64,000 nt of DNA from Nitrospira sp. (GTDB lineage Bacteria > Nitrospirota > Nitrospiria > Nitrospirales > Nitrospiraceae). The notes beneath the pieces were generated by a model. The model did no database searches. It was not told the origin of the DNA and saw only the letters and a list, made by a program, of their open reading frames with translations. Below are positions 10,492-20,423 of the stretch, in pieces. The translations under genes and the position numbers were made by a program. How positions within the stretch are numbered: position 1 is the first letter of the stretch; each line of letters opens with the position of its first letter. The DNA is taken from positions 349,678 through 413,677 of the forward strand of contig SWDO01000005.1 in NCBI GenBank assembly GCA_005116895.1. Reading direction: 5' to 3'.

Positions 10492-11378
10492 CTCTCGTGT
10501 CCTGATCGTTGGGCGATGATTTCAAATGACGGAGCGCAGACAACGCGGCCATTCGTTGCGTAATACACGGTCTGGGCAATCGGCCACAGCAACGTGCGAC
10601 TGACGGTCCATTTCAATTGGCTGAACCAGGGATGCACGGGGGAAAGCGGCCCTCGACTTGGTCGGGAATTGCGCAGACTGACGATCGTGAGACCCACACG
10701 TTCCATGAGGGTCTTCAAGGATTTGGTCGTATACAGATACCAATGAAACGCTTGGTCATATCGTGACCCGATCCAGCAGGCGGGTGTTCGCATCGGCAGA
10801 TGAAACAGACCATTTGTGGCCCGTACAATCACAAGTCCACCGGGGGCAAGAACTGTCGTCGCCAGTCTCAGCATGCTCACCGGATCAGCCACAGTTTCAA
10901 GCACGTTAATCAAGGTCACGACGTCAAAGTGCTGGGCCCATTCCCCCCGCTCAAGCACATGGGGCGGCAACACCGTGATTCCCTTCTGAGCCGCACGCAT
11001 GGCGGCCTGTTCCGACAACTCGACCCCTGAGCATTTCCACCCTGCCTGTCGACAGATGAGTAAGAATCCTCCATCTCCGCATCCGATATCGAGCACAGAT
11101 CCTGGTGGCGAACGATACAAGGCCATGTGCCTTACTACGCTCTGGTACACCGGCTGCCGATCATCAGATGCCTCGACCTCGCCGTAGTCGCCGTCGTAGG
11201 CCTCGCGAAAATAGCCTTCTACCAATTCACGGGTTGGACGAGGATGCTGAAACACGAGGTCGCACGTAGGGCAGCGAACATATCGTCGCGTGGGGGTCGC
11301 AAACACCTCAGTAACCGGCTCGACAGTTTCACAGGGACAGCCGAGATTTGGTTCTTGGTTGGTGATTTCCGTGGTCAT
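10488..11378 (-). CDS. Class I SAM-dependent methyltransferase
   Basis: Zn-ribbon-like CPCE/CPTCDLVFQHPRP N-terminus then VLDIGCGDGGFLLICRQAGWKCSGVE; start at MTTEITNQEP overlaps the upstream gene by 4 bp. Confidence 0.85.
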   Translation of the reverse strand: MTTEITNQEPNLGCPCETVEPVTEVFATPTRRYVRCPTCDLVFQHPRPTRELVEGYFREAYDGDYGEVEASDDRQPVYQSVVRHMALYRSPPGSVLDIGCGDGGFLLICRQAGWKCSGVELSEQAAMRAAQKGITVLPPHVLERGEWAQHFDVVTLINVLETVADPVSMLRLATTVLAPGGLVIVRATNGLFHLPMRTPACWIGSRYDQAFHWYLYTTKSLKTLMERVGLTIVSLRNSRPSRGPLSPVHPWFSQLKWTVSRTLLWPIAQTVYYATNGRVVCAPSFEIIAQRSGHER

Positions 11379-12550
11379 GCCGCTTTTTTCTCTCGCTGTA
11401 TCTGTCCCTGAGCAACGTGGGTTGAACCACGCAGCGCAGGCATTGCTTCTTCCATGACCTCGACCGTATGTTGCACCATCTTCTCCGCTGTAAAACGCGC
11501 TGCGACTTCTTGTTGCCCAGCTTTTCCCAAGCGAGCAGCCAAACACGGATCACGAAGCAGAGTCCGAAGCGCTGCCTCCAATGCCTTGGGATTCCGTGGC
11601 GGCACGAGCAAGCCCGTGTCGCCGTCGTGGATGATCTCCGGTACGCCATTGACATTCGTTGCCACGACCGGACGGGACATGGCAAGAGCTTCAAGCACCA
11701 CAAAAGGACATCCTTCGGAAAGAGAAGGCAACACGACCACATCGGCCGCCACATACCAGTCGACTACGTCGTCCTTTGATCCGACAAAACAGCAGGACTG
11801 ATCAACCCCATACGCTCTTGCCAAGTCTAGAAGCACTTCTCGAGACTCCCCTTCTCCGACAAACACGCACACGAGTGATGGCCATTCAGCCAACAACTCG
11901 GGAAGCACCTGGATCAGAAACTGATGCCCCTTTTGTTTCGTGAGTCTCGCAACCGTAAGGAGCACAGGTCCCTCGCCTGCACCGCATTCCTTCCTGATCT
12001 TATTTCGGTTCCCGCGTGCGGAGAGCCACACCGAGTCGACACCATTCCAGACCGTCGTCGTCAGTGCAGCAGGACAGTCGGCACGCACGTCCTGCGCGAG
12101 TGCCTCCGATACACAAATCACTCGATCTGCCCACGGAAGCGTCAGGCGCAACAGTCGTCGATATATCCAGCGCTTCACGAGGCTCACGTCATAATCTCTG
12201 ATGGAATTATGTACGGTCGATATCACACAAGGAACTCCGGCCAACCAGGCGGCAAGACGTCCATACACGTTCGCACGAGCCCCATGGGTTTGAAGAATCA
12301 TGACCTGTTTCCGCCTCAACAACCACGTCAGTCTCATCAGTGCGAATGGGTTGAAGAGTGGCGCCAACTGCACCACGTTGATCGGAATCCCTTTTATTTT
12401 CATCCTCTCAACGAATGGACCAGGCTCTGGGCAAATCAACATTGGGGCAAATCGGCGGCGGTCCAACCGATCAAACAACAACTCCAAATACCGTTCTCCA
12501 CCCCCGTAGCCGGCTGATCCGGCAAGTTCGGCTAACACAACCGGCTTCAT
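11375..12550 (-). CDS. Glycosyltransferase family 4 protein
   Basis: MKPVVLAELAGSAGYGGGERYLELLFDRL...; LPSLSEGCPFVVLEALAMSRPVVATNVNGVPEI. Confidence 0.9.
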   Translation of the reverse strand: MKPVVLAELAGSAGYGGGERYLELLFDRLDRRRFAPMLICPEPGPFVERMKIKGIPINVVQLAPLFNPFALMRLTWLLRRKQVMILQTHGARANVYGRLAAWLAGVPCVISTVHNSIRDYDVSLVKRWIYRRLLRLTLPWADRVICVSEALAQDVRADCPAALTTTVWNGVDSVWLSARGNRNKIRKECGAGEGPVLLTVARLTKQKGHQFLIQVLPELLAEWPSLVCVFVGEGESREVLLDLARAYGVDQSCCFVGSKDDVVDWYVAADVVVLPSLSEGCPFVVLEALAMSRPVVATNVNGVPEIIHDGDTGLLVPPRNPKALEAALRTLLRDPCLAARLGKAGQQEVAARFTAEKMVQHTVEVMEEAMPALRGSTHVAQGQIQREKKAA

Positions 12551-13392
12551 GGTTTCCTTCCCACAATCAGAAGGCTGCCGCGTAAATGCGGCACGAGATA
12601 GAACGGCCATTTGGCCCCATTGATGCCGTGCTGCCTCACAGACTGCCGACATTGCTGTGTGTCCTCTCCTAGAAAGAACCGGGACTCAGCGATGTCGAAC
12701 CCAGCTTGGCACAGCATCTCGGCCAGCTCATGCATCGCATATTCACGAGCATGGGGTCTCCATTCATCATCCGGATTGTTGTACCCCGGAGGAGCAAGCC
12801 GATCGTTCGGCGTCCGGCCAATCAGAAGCTTGAAAACATTCCCGATCCGCGTCACGTTCGGGGTCGTGAGCACCACATGGCCACCCGATCCTAATACACG
12901 GTAGGCTTCTGAGAGCAAATGGAACGGCGACGTCAGATGTTCGATGATTTCCAATGCGAATACCAACTGGACGGAGTTATCCGGAAGCGGTACTTTCTCG
13001 GGATATCCTTTACTCTGAAACTGTCCCCCTGCCGGATCAAGATTGACGGCATGAATGTCTGCCTGCACATCTCGCTGCATGAACTGAACAAACTCGTCCG
13101 AAACCATCAGACCAGCACCACACAATTGGGCTGCGTGTGTGTAGTCAAGTCTGCGCAAGAGTCGCAACAGGCTTCCAGGAAATGGACCCAGATCGACAAT
13201 CGTCTGTTTCTCAAACGGCAATCTGCGTAAGCCGCTCTTCAACGCCACGTGCAATCGGTCTCGGCATTTCATCGCATGGTACATCGGTGTTGAGAAACGC
13301 GCATCATCCGCCCCGAAGGCTTCGTATGAAGACGGATGGTATGCGTGCAAGAGATCGACAAAATGCCGTCTGGTGAGCTCGTATCCCATCAT
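12547..13392 (-). CDS. Class I SAM-dependent methyltransferase
   Basis: IVDLGPFPGSLLRLLRRL, LVFALEIIEHLTSPFHLLSEAYRVLGSGGHVVLTTPNVTR; start MMGYELTRRHF. Confidence 0.85.
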   Translation of the reverse strand: MMGYELTRRHFVDLLHAYHPSSYEAFGADDARFSTPMYHAMKCRDRLHVALKSGLRRLPFEKQTIVDLGPFPGSLLRLLRRLDYTHAAQLCGAGLMVSDEFVQFMQRDVQADIHAVNLDPAGGQFQSKGYPEKVPLPDNSVQLVFALEIIEHLTSPFHLLSEAYRVLGSGGHVVLTTPNVTRIGNVFKLLIGRTPNDRLAPPGYNNPDDEWRPHAREYAMHELAEMLCQAGFDIAESRFFLGEDTQQCRQSVRQHGINGAKWPFYLVPHLRGSLLIVGRKP

Positions 13393-14720
13393 GCGCTCAT
13401 TGCCGGTGAAGAAATGAGTCTTGTCGAACCTACCGATCGTGTGTCCCAACGATGCACCATTAGGGCAACCGCCAACACCATGAGGCACGGTAACACGGGC
13501 AAGGCATAGCGCCCAGCTTCTACCGTGAACGGAACATAGCCCGCCGTTAGGCCGATGGGAAACATGTAGAGCGGAAGAAGAGCGCGCCATCGTTCTCGAT
13601 GAACCCAGACACTGTAGATCGCGATGACAATGAAGCCAGGCATGAAGAGTAGTCGTTTAAGCAGACTGTAGGATGCCACGACCCACCCTCGCGCTGCTGT
13701 GTCCTTTCGAAATCCCTGCGCCAATTCTCCCTCTTCATTCACCAAATAGAATGAATTGCCGATCCAGAAATCCCATACCCTTGTAAGGGTTAGGCCCACG
13801 TATCCAACCGGGTCTGCGGAAATGCGGTTCAGAGCCTTTTCCCGCAACAGCTGATCGACCTGCACATCGTACATAGCATACGCATAGGGAAGCGGAGTGA
13901 TGCCGGCGCTTTCCCAGATAGCTCGCTCGCGCTCCGGCGCCATGGGCCAACTTCCGCGACTAACTGGATCACTCCCCATCCACAGTCCTGCCCCCATTCC
14001 CGCCGAGACGGGAATGAAGTGATGGAGCATGATGTAGTTTCGTACTGACCATGGCAGAACAAGCACCGCACAGGTAGCTCCATACACGACTGCATAGGCT
14101 ATCTTTTGTGAAAGACGATCCGTTCCGATCCATATAAGCCCCACCAGAAATAACGCCAGAACCAGCACCACCGGCTTGCACAAAATGGTCAGGCCAGCCG
14201 TGATCCCTAGAAACGCATATCGATGCCGAGATGGACTTCGACCGCACAGGACGGTCGCCCAAAGCCAGAGGCTGACCAAAAAAGTAAGAAGTGCCTCACT
14301 ACGAATTCTTGGGTCAAACGTCCAGTATGTCGGATAAAGAAATACCAAGGCGGCGGTCCAGGCGCCAACCCTTGAGCCCCACAATGTTGTTCCGACTCGA
14401 TAGATACACCACACGGCGCCAAGATCGAAGAGAACGTGCAGCATCGGAACCCATTCCGGTCGATGCCCCACGATGGAGTAGAAGACGGCAAGCACCGTAG
14501 GATACAGAGGCCCCACATGGGCAGCTGGGTTCACCCCGTCGAGTGTGAATTGATGCAACGTCACTAGATTCCAAGCCAACGTATCGAATAATTCATCCAC
14601 AGCAAAGGCATAACCCGGACCATGCCAAATGACCCAAGCTCGGGCGAATAGCCCGACAAGAATTGCAGAGAGAAGGAGTCTCTGTGGCCTTCCTATAAGT
14701 GGACAATCAGAAGAATTCAT
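13389..14720 (-). CDS. GT39-type (ArnT/PMT-like) membrane glycosyltransferase
   Basis: Multi-TM protein with HVGPLYP, YRVGTTLWGSRVGAWTAALVFLYPTYWTFDPRIRSEALLTFL. Confidence 0.8.
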   Translation of the reverse strand: MNSSDCPLIGRPQRLLLSAILVGLFARAWVIWHGPGYAFAVDELFDTLAWNLVTLHQFTLDGVNPAAHVGPLYPTVLAVFYSIVGHRPEWVPMLHVLFDLGAVWCIYRVGTTLWGSRVGAWTAALVFLYPTYWTFDPRIRSEALLTFLVSLWLWATVLCGRSPSRHRYAFLGITAGLTILCKPVVLVLALFLVGLIWIGTDRLSQKIAYAVVYGATCAVLVLPWSVRNYIMLHHFIPVSAGMGAGLWMGSDPVSRGSWPMAPERERAIWESAGITPLPYAYAMYDVQVDQLLREKALNRISADPVGYVGLTLTRVWDFWIGNSFYLVNEEGELAQGFRKDTAARGWVVASYSLLKRLLFMPGFIVIAIYSVWVHRERWRALLPLYMFPIGLTAGYVPFTVEAGRYALPVLPCLMVLAVALMVHRWDTRSVGSTRLISSPAMSA

Positions 14721-15582
14721 TTGATGCAGATCCCGATTAAATTGGTATCGTCCGCAATCCCTTCGCGATACTCGATATCGTCGGGAACAATGTCCTGCAA
14801 GGCCGGTCCTCCCTGTAGACGACTGATCACACTTCCAAGCCAATGGCGAATAGGTCGTGGCACACAATTGCGGAGTCCCGCGGGATCCAAATTACGCACA
14901 GTATCCATGAAGCATTCAACCGCCTTGAGGCGATGCCCTTGGCGACGCCCGTACCATTGAATCGTGGAGAAATGAGGCGTCAGCAGGGCACTGAATTCAT
15001 CTAGCGTATATTCTCGAATGTGAAAGGGATCGCTGGGCGTGACAGTCCGCCCTTTTCCGTGCCTTGGCGACGCCCGTACCACTGAATCGTCGAAAAATGA
15101 GGTGCCAGCAGGGCTCTGAATTCATCTAGCGTATATTCGCGAATGTGAAAGGGATCGCTGGGCGTGACAGCCCGCCCTTTTCCGTGGGGCGTAAAGATGA
15201 TGAGCACGCCGTTGGGTTTCAGCACTCGAGTCACCTCGGACACGAAGCGATGATCATCCTGAATGTGCTCGATGGTATCCTGCGAAACGATGCAGTCGAA
15301 CGACGCATCACAGAATCCCAGCGCACACCCATCCATCGCGAGAAAGGCCACGTTGGGACGAAGATAGTCAGCCCGGCTCTTGGCAACGACGTCCAGGGCA
15401 TAGTCAATTCCCACAATGCGACCGGCCCTGAAACCAAGATAGTCCGCGCCGTATCCGGTTCCACACGAAAGGTCCAAGATGGAGCGCTGTTCAAGCGGTC
15501 CGAGTTGGCGGGCCGCCCACACATAACCGGACAAATTCACCATATGTTGCGTATCGGTTGGATAGGCTGCGCGTCGTTCCAT
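14717..15582 (-). pseudogene. SAM-dependent methyltransferase split by an internal 125-bp tandem duplication (ORFs 15001..15582 and 14717..15082)
   Basis: N-terminal ORF: SILDLSCGTGYGADYLGFRAGRIVGIDYA...FTPHGKGRAVTPSDPFHIREYTLDEF. C-terminal ORF in another frame repeats HGKGRTVTPSDPFHIREYTLDEF. Removing one 125-bp copy leaves 741 bp, a single 246-aa frame. Confidence 0.85.
14937..15186. repeat. Imperfect 125-bp tandem direct repeat (14937-15061 and 15062-15186)
   Basis: Both copies begin ccttggcgacgcccgtacca and end cgcccttttccgtg; I count about 9 substitutions and no indel. Confidence 0.95.
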
Positions 15583-15597
15583 TTCAGATTGCTCCTC

Positions 15598-16560
15598 TTA
15601 CCGCCCCACCACCGCTTCAGCCATTTGTGGTCGTTCTTCCGCTGCCCTCCTCTGCCACAGCCGTCGCACAACTGACCAATAGACCGAGGCAGGCTGCTGC
15701 GTTCCTATCACACTCGATCGATGTGCCAATCTCACGAAGGCACCGACCGCGATCCACATTTTCATGATGAACCGATTCAGCGGAGGAAAATGGCGTTCTA
15801 CATAGCGAATGCGGCTAAACTCCCACACAATATTGAGCTTGTCACGATCCCGCTCTCCGCTCTTGCCGATCAGATGCACGATATCGGCGTCAGCCAGATG
15901 CCGAATCCGAAAGCCATGCTGATGAATCGCGCGACATAGATCGACATCCTCGAAGTACATAAAATATCCCTCATCCAAACCACTACATCTGTTCATGAGA
16001 TCAGTTCTGACCATCAGGCATGCACCATTGATCCAATCCACATCTTGCGATCGTGTGCAATCGATGGCCTGTTCTGCCGCCAGTGCCTCTTGCCATGCTG
16101 GAGCACAGGTTCGAAAAAAGGATGCGTGGATGAGATGGTCCAGGATCGAAGGAAAGGGGAAACAAGACTGGTATAGCTGGCCATCTCCCGTCCACTGTTT
16201 GCACCCAACTGCGCCGATCTCCGGATCTTCATCGAGACATATCACCATCCGATCCAACGCCTGCCGTCGCACCTGCGTATCACTGTTCAGCATGAGCACA
16301 TACCGTCCAGCACTCACCGCCAACGCTTGATTGACGGCTTTTGAGAAGCCTCGGTTCTCGTGATTCACGATAATCTGCACTGTGGGATAGCGTGCTCGAA
16401 TGGCGTCCACCGTCTCGTCTTTGGAGTTGTTATCGACGACGATCACTTCGAATTGGATCTCAGCCCCGGACGCGAATACCGCCTTGAGACAATCGAGCAT
16501 GAGCACTCTGGTGTTATAACTCACGATCGCAATGGAGAGATCCACAGAACCATTAGCCAT
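15598..16560 (-). CDS. Glycosyltransferase family 2 protein (rhamnosyltransferase-like)
   Basis: MANGSVDLSIAIVSYNTRVLMLDCLKAV, VVDNNSKDETVDAI, VLMLNSDTQV. Confidence 0.92.
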   Translation of the reverse strand: MANGSVDLSIAIVSYNTRVLMLDCLKAVFASGAEIQFEVIVVDNNSKDETVDAIRARYPTVQIIVNHENRGFSKAVNQALAVSAGRYVLMLNSDTQVRRQALDRMVICLDEDPEIGAVGCKQWTGDGQLYQSCFPFPSILDHLIHASFFRTCAPAWQEALAAEQAIDCTRSQDVDWINGACLMVRTDLMNRCSGLDEGYFMYFEDVDLCRAIHQHGFRIRHLADADIVHLIGKSGERDRDKLNIVWEFSRIRYVERHFPPLNRFIMKMWIAVGAFVRLAHRSSVIGTQQPASVYWSVVRRLWQRRAAEERPQMAEAVVGR

Positions 16561-18110
16561 TACACCCCCACCGGCGATTGATAGTTCCAGAGCGTCTGGA
16601 GTCGAGGCCGCTCGACCCGCCAGAGATACCAGCCGAATACTCCGGCCATCACCATGGCTAGGATCTCCGGCGTCCACGGGATGGCAATACGATTCTGACC
16701 CGCTCCATTCCAGAGCAATGCACCGACCACTAGGCCAATAAGTCCGGTTCGCCCAAGCGATGCAAACGTCTCATCGGTCGACCTGCCAAGAAGTCGCCGC
16801 GTCTCCATCGCTTGCAGTACTGTGCCAACCAGAAAGCTGACCGTCAGCGAGATTGCGGCGCCGAACACTCCGAATGAGAACGTCATTGGAACAATCATCG
16901 TCATGTACAGCGCACATTGCGCAACCCAACTTTTCACCTGAAGATCCGGTCGTCCCACACCATAGTGCAATGAGGCCATGACGCTGGCATAACCAGCGCA
17001 CACAGAATACAGGCACAAAACCCGCAGAGAGTCGATGATGCCGATCCATTGCGTACCAAACACGATCGGGACCATGATGGGCGCCAACGACCCTATCGTA
17101 ACGGCAAGTGGAATATAGACGATGCCGATGAGTCCCATCTGCAGATCGAAGACACGGATCACACCACGTTGATCTTGCTGCAACGCGGCATAGGTCGGTA
17201 CGCTGATTTGCTGCATGAGCGCTGTGGCACGAGCACCGATCAACAGTGGGATCGCGAGTGCCACCTGATACAATCCCAACGACTCAGGCCCCAGCAGGCG
17301 ACCGATCACCAGCTCTCCCCCGGTCATGACGCCAAAGGCGCACAGCGTGGTTAGATTCAAGTGTCTGCCGTACCGGACAAAATAGGAGAGCGCTGATCTC
17401 TTGAGAGACCAAGAGGGACTACACGGCGCGAGTCGGAAAGAAAGAAGGCTCCCAATCGTCAAGCCTATCAGCTGTCCGATGACCAGCGCCCAGAGGGTCC
17501 GATAGAGGATGGCGATCGTAATCGTCGCGACTGCTTCAACGATGCGCCGGACAAGGTCGATCGCGACTCTTTGGCGCAAGTCGAGCTTCTTCATCTTGAG
17601 CGCCATTGCCGGGCTTTGGACGCCCTGGATGATCAGGGCCCATGCATGGACTCGCAGCAGAGACTCCAGCGCCGGCATGCGCATAACCTCGCCGATCATC
17701 CCCGCCATGATCCAGATTCCAGTTGCCATCAAGAACCCTCTGGCAGCCGATAATATCCAGGCCGCGGCGAGGTCGTCTTTGCTGACAACCTCTTTGGCAA
17801 TGAGTGCCGAGTCCAGCCCCAGCTCACTGATCGTGAGCATCATCAGCAATACGGCGGCAGATGCTGCCATCACACCGAAATCAGCGGGAGTCAAAATTCT
17901 TACCAGCACCGCCAATTGGACAGCCGCGATCACTTTATCGAGTACGAATCCTCCGCCGGTCCACCAACCAGCACGGAGAATCCGATGGCGTAAACGTAAC
18001 GGCCTCGATTCAGAATCCTGGATGTTCATCGCAGACAAATCAGCCATTGCCTTTTGACATTGTGACGTGTTTAGGCTCCCTCTTTCATTCCGGTAATCGC
18101 GTAATCGCAC
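16560..18110 (-). CDS. Lipopolysaccharide biosynthesis/oligosaccharide flippase (Wzx/MviN-like)
   Basis: Multi-TM; GGGFVLDKVIAAVQLAVLVRILTPADFGVMAASAAVLLMM; TAATG junction with the downstream GT2; true start may be about 18047. Confidence 0.88.
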   Translation of the reverse strand: MRLRDYRNERGSLNTSQCQKAMADLSAMNIQDSESRPLRLRHRILRAGWWTGGGFVLDKVIAAVQLAVLVRILTPADFGVMAASAAVLLMMLTISELGLDSALIAKEVVSKDDLAAAWILSAARGFLMATGIWIMAGMIGEVMRMPALESLLRVHAWALIIQGVQSPAMALKMKKLDLRQRVAIDLVRRIVEAVATITIAILYRTLWALVIGQLIGLTIGSLLSFRLAPCSPSWSLKRSALSYFVRYGRHLNLTTLCAFGVMTGGELVIGRLLGPESLGLYQVALAIPLLIGARATALMQQISVPTYAALQQDQRGVIRVFDLQMGLIGIVYIPLAVTIGSLAPIMVPIVFGTQWIGIIDSLRVLCLYSVCAGYASVMASLHYGVGRPDLQVKSWVAQCALYMTMIVPMTFSFGVFGAAISLTVSFLVGTVLQAMETRRLLGRSTDETFASLGRTGLIGLVVGALLWNGAGQNRIAIPWTPEILAMVMAGVFGWYLWRVERPRLQTLWNYQSPVGV

Positions 18111-19258
18111 ACCTGTTCAAGCTGCGCAGCTCGCGCCGACCAAGTATGGCGCTGAACCACAGCCGTTCGCCCCTGTTCTCCCATACGTGTGCAAAGATTG
18201 TGATCGTCCAAGAGACGAATCAGTTGACGAGCCAAGTCATGTGGATCATCGGCCTTGGCCGAGACACCACAATGTAGCGCCTCCACCGTCTCCCCATATC
18301 CTGGTCCCGCTGTCGCAACAACGGGACGCGCACAGGCCAGGTATTCCCAAAGTTTCATCGAGTCACCTGGGTAGGAACGCGTCTGCCGATGTAACACAAC
18401 ACAGACATCAGAAGCAGCGATCCACTTTGGAACCATGTCGAAGTCGGCACGCCCGGAGAATTGAACGTGAGCCGAGAGTTGTAACTGTCGAACCAGTTCT
18501 TCAAGACTGTTTTTTGTTTGTCCATCACCGACGAGAAGACACTGGACCGTCTTGAACGACTGGACAACGATGACCATGGCTTCAATCAATGTCTCAAGAC
18601 CATGCCATGGGAAAAATCCACCGACGAATCCAATATAGGGTCCCGGTGAGGCGAGACCAAGCTCTACCCTGCTTTTCTCAGGCGACCGAGGGAAAAAATG
18701 GTCCGGATCAACTCCATTTCTGATGACCGAACATTGCTTCATATTGATAGGTTCTAGTTTCCCAAGACTGCTCAACACTTCCGGACATACACTTACCAAC
18801 GCGGTCGCCTTCCTGGAAGCAAGACGAAGACCGTAGGATAGGAGGCCGAGAAAAGGGGGAAGACGCCACACACCTCGAACTTCCTCGATGGGAAGTCCAT
18901 TCACAAAATACACGACTGGACAGGTGCTGTTTCTCAGAGCCCACAGAGGTGCCATCTGCCCCGGTGAATCAAACCAGAGCAAGACGTCCGGAGGCCGACC
19001 TTGTAGGAGCTTCGCCATCATCCGCATTGAGCCCCAGAGAAATGACAGAGGACGTAGTGCTCCTCGTCGCACCACTGAAACAAATTGCATGTGCAGCTGA
19101 TCCGAGACAGCAAGGGCTCCCGTCCCTCGTTCTGGCTGTGGAGCCAACACGGTGACCTCATGACCACGCGATGCCAGCGCTCTGGCAAGTTCCAACACTT
19201 GCCGTGAACCACCGGCCGCCACCCCAATGTCTTCATCGCAGTACATGAGAATGCGCAT
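18071..19258 (-). CDS. Glycosyltransferase family 4 protein
   Basis: AAGGSRQVLELARALASRGHEVTVL; VGDGQTKNSLEELVRQL; KLWEYLACARPVVATAGPG. Confidence 0.9.
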   Translation of the reverse strand: MRILMYCDEDIGVAAGGSRQVLELARALASRGHEVTVLAPQPERGTGALAVSDQLHMQFVSVVRRGALRPLSFLWGSMRMMAKLLQGRPPDVLLWFDSPGQMAPLWALRNSTCPVVYFVNGLPIEEVRGVWRLPPFLGLLSYGLRLASRKATALVSVCPEVLSSLGKLEPINMKQCSVIRNGVDPDHFFPRSPEKSRVELGLASPGPYIGFVGGFFPWHGLETLIEAMVIVVQSFKTVQCLLVGDGQTKNSLEELVRQLQLSAHVQFSGRADFDMVPKWIAASDVCVVLHRQTRSYPGDSMKLWEYLACARPVVATAGPGYGETVEALHCGVSAKADDPHDLARQLIRLLDDHNLCTRMGEQGRTAVVQRHTWSARAAQLEQVCDYAITGMKEGA

Positions 19259-20423
19259 TCCGGATGACTCCCAGGTCTTGGCCGACCCATTGACGAAGTT
19301 GTTCTACGATCGCCGTCCAGGAGAACCGCTCTTCGACGAATTGGCGCCCCTGCCTACTCAACACCATACACAGACCTGGATCGTTCAACAGGGCAAGGAT
19401 CGATTCGGCCAGCAGACGAGGATCGTCTGGCAGGACAAGCTGTACACCACTGTCCTCAGTAAAAGTCGTAACGACGCTTGGAATTGCGCTGGCGACAACC
19501 GGGCGATGACAGGCCAAATAGTCAAAGAGTTTCACCGGCGACGTTTCTCCTCGATTCCCACAAAATGGTGCAACACACACGCTCATGGCACCGATCCACG
19601 TTGGTACCTCCCAGTAAGGGACTCGACCAACCCACGTAATACTGCTCTCGAGCCCCATCCCCTTGGCCTGCTGCTTTAGCTCTTCAGTAGATTCCCCGTC
19701 CCCCACCAGGAGAAGCTCAGCCGTGGGACAGACCCGTTTGACCACCATCATCGCATCGAGCAGACACGCCAACCCCTGATATCGATAGAAGCTTCCGACA
19801 AACCCAACGTACGGACGATTCGGCAAAAGCCCCAGTTCCAAGCGACAGGCCACCGCATCTCGTGCGGCAAACCGTTGTACATCTGTTCCACTGGGAAGAA
19901 CGACGATCCGCTCAAGTGGGACCCCATAGCGCTCCTGAATCAATACCCGTAATCCTTCCGTCAGAACAACGATACGATCGCAGCGTTTCAACGCCAGCTG
20001 GGCCAGCAGATCCTTGAAGCCACACACAAACTTTCTCTGGTTCCCAGGCCATTGAGGAACTGGTTCGCCGTTGACCTCGCACACGCACGGCACACCGAGC
20101 AATTTGGCTAAGATCAGCGCATGAGGACTCTCCATCCATCGGTAGTACACGATATCTGGCCTTGTCACGAGCGCACGCATCAGGCCACGCAGAAACGACA
20201 CCAACGCATATGACAGCGGACGCAGCAGCCGCAGATGGATCAGATGAATGGGAATGACGGCGCAAGTTCGTTGTATCAATGCCGACCGATACCGAGGTGC
20301 AAATACGGTCACCCTGTCCCCCACTTTGGCCAGGGTATCGGCCAATCGCCAGATTCGGACTAGTCCAACTGGATCATGCGGAGCATCCGGCTCATACCAA
20401 TAACAAAAGAGAAACCACGTCAC
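19233..20423 (-). CDS. Glycosyltransferase family 4 protein
   Basis: YEPDAPHDPVGLVRIWRLADTLAKVGDRVTVF; GFVGSFYRYQGLACLLDAM; KLFDYLACHRPVVASAIPS. Confidence 0.9.
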   Translation of the reverse strand: MTWFLFCYWYEPDAPHDPVGLVRIWRLADTLAKVGDRVTVFAPRYRSALIQRTCAVIPIHLIHLRLLRPLSYALVSFLRGLMRALVTRPDIVYYRWMESPHALILAKLLGVPCVCEVNGEPVPQWPGNQRKFVCGFKDLLAQLALKRCDRIVVLTEGLRVLIQERYGVPLERIVVLPSGTDVQRFAARDAVACRLELGLLPNRPYVGFVGSFYRYQGLACLLDAMMVVKRVCPTAELLLVGDGESTEELKQQAKGMGLESSITWVGRVPYWEVPTWIGAMSVCVAPFCGNRGETSPVKLFDYLACHRPVVASAIPSVVTTFTEDSGVQLVLPDDPRLLAESILALLNDPGLCMVLSRQGRQFVEERFSWTAIVEQLRQWVGQDLGVIRNAHSHVLR

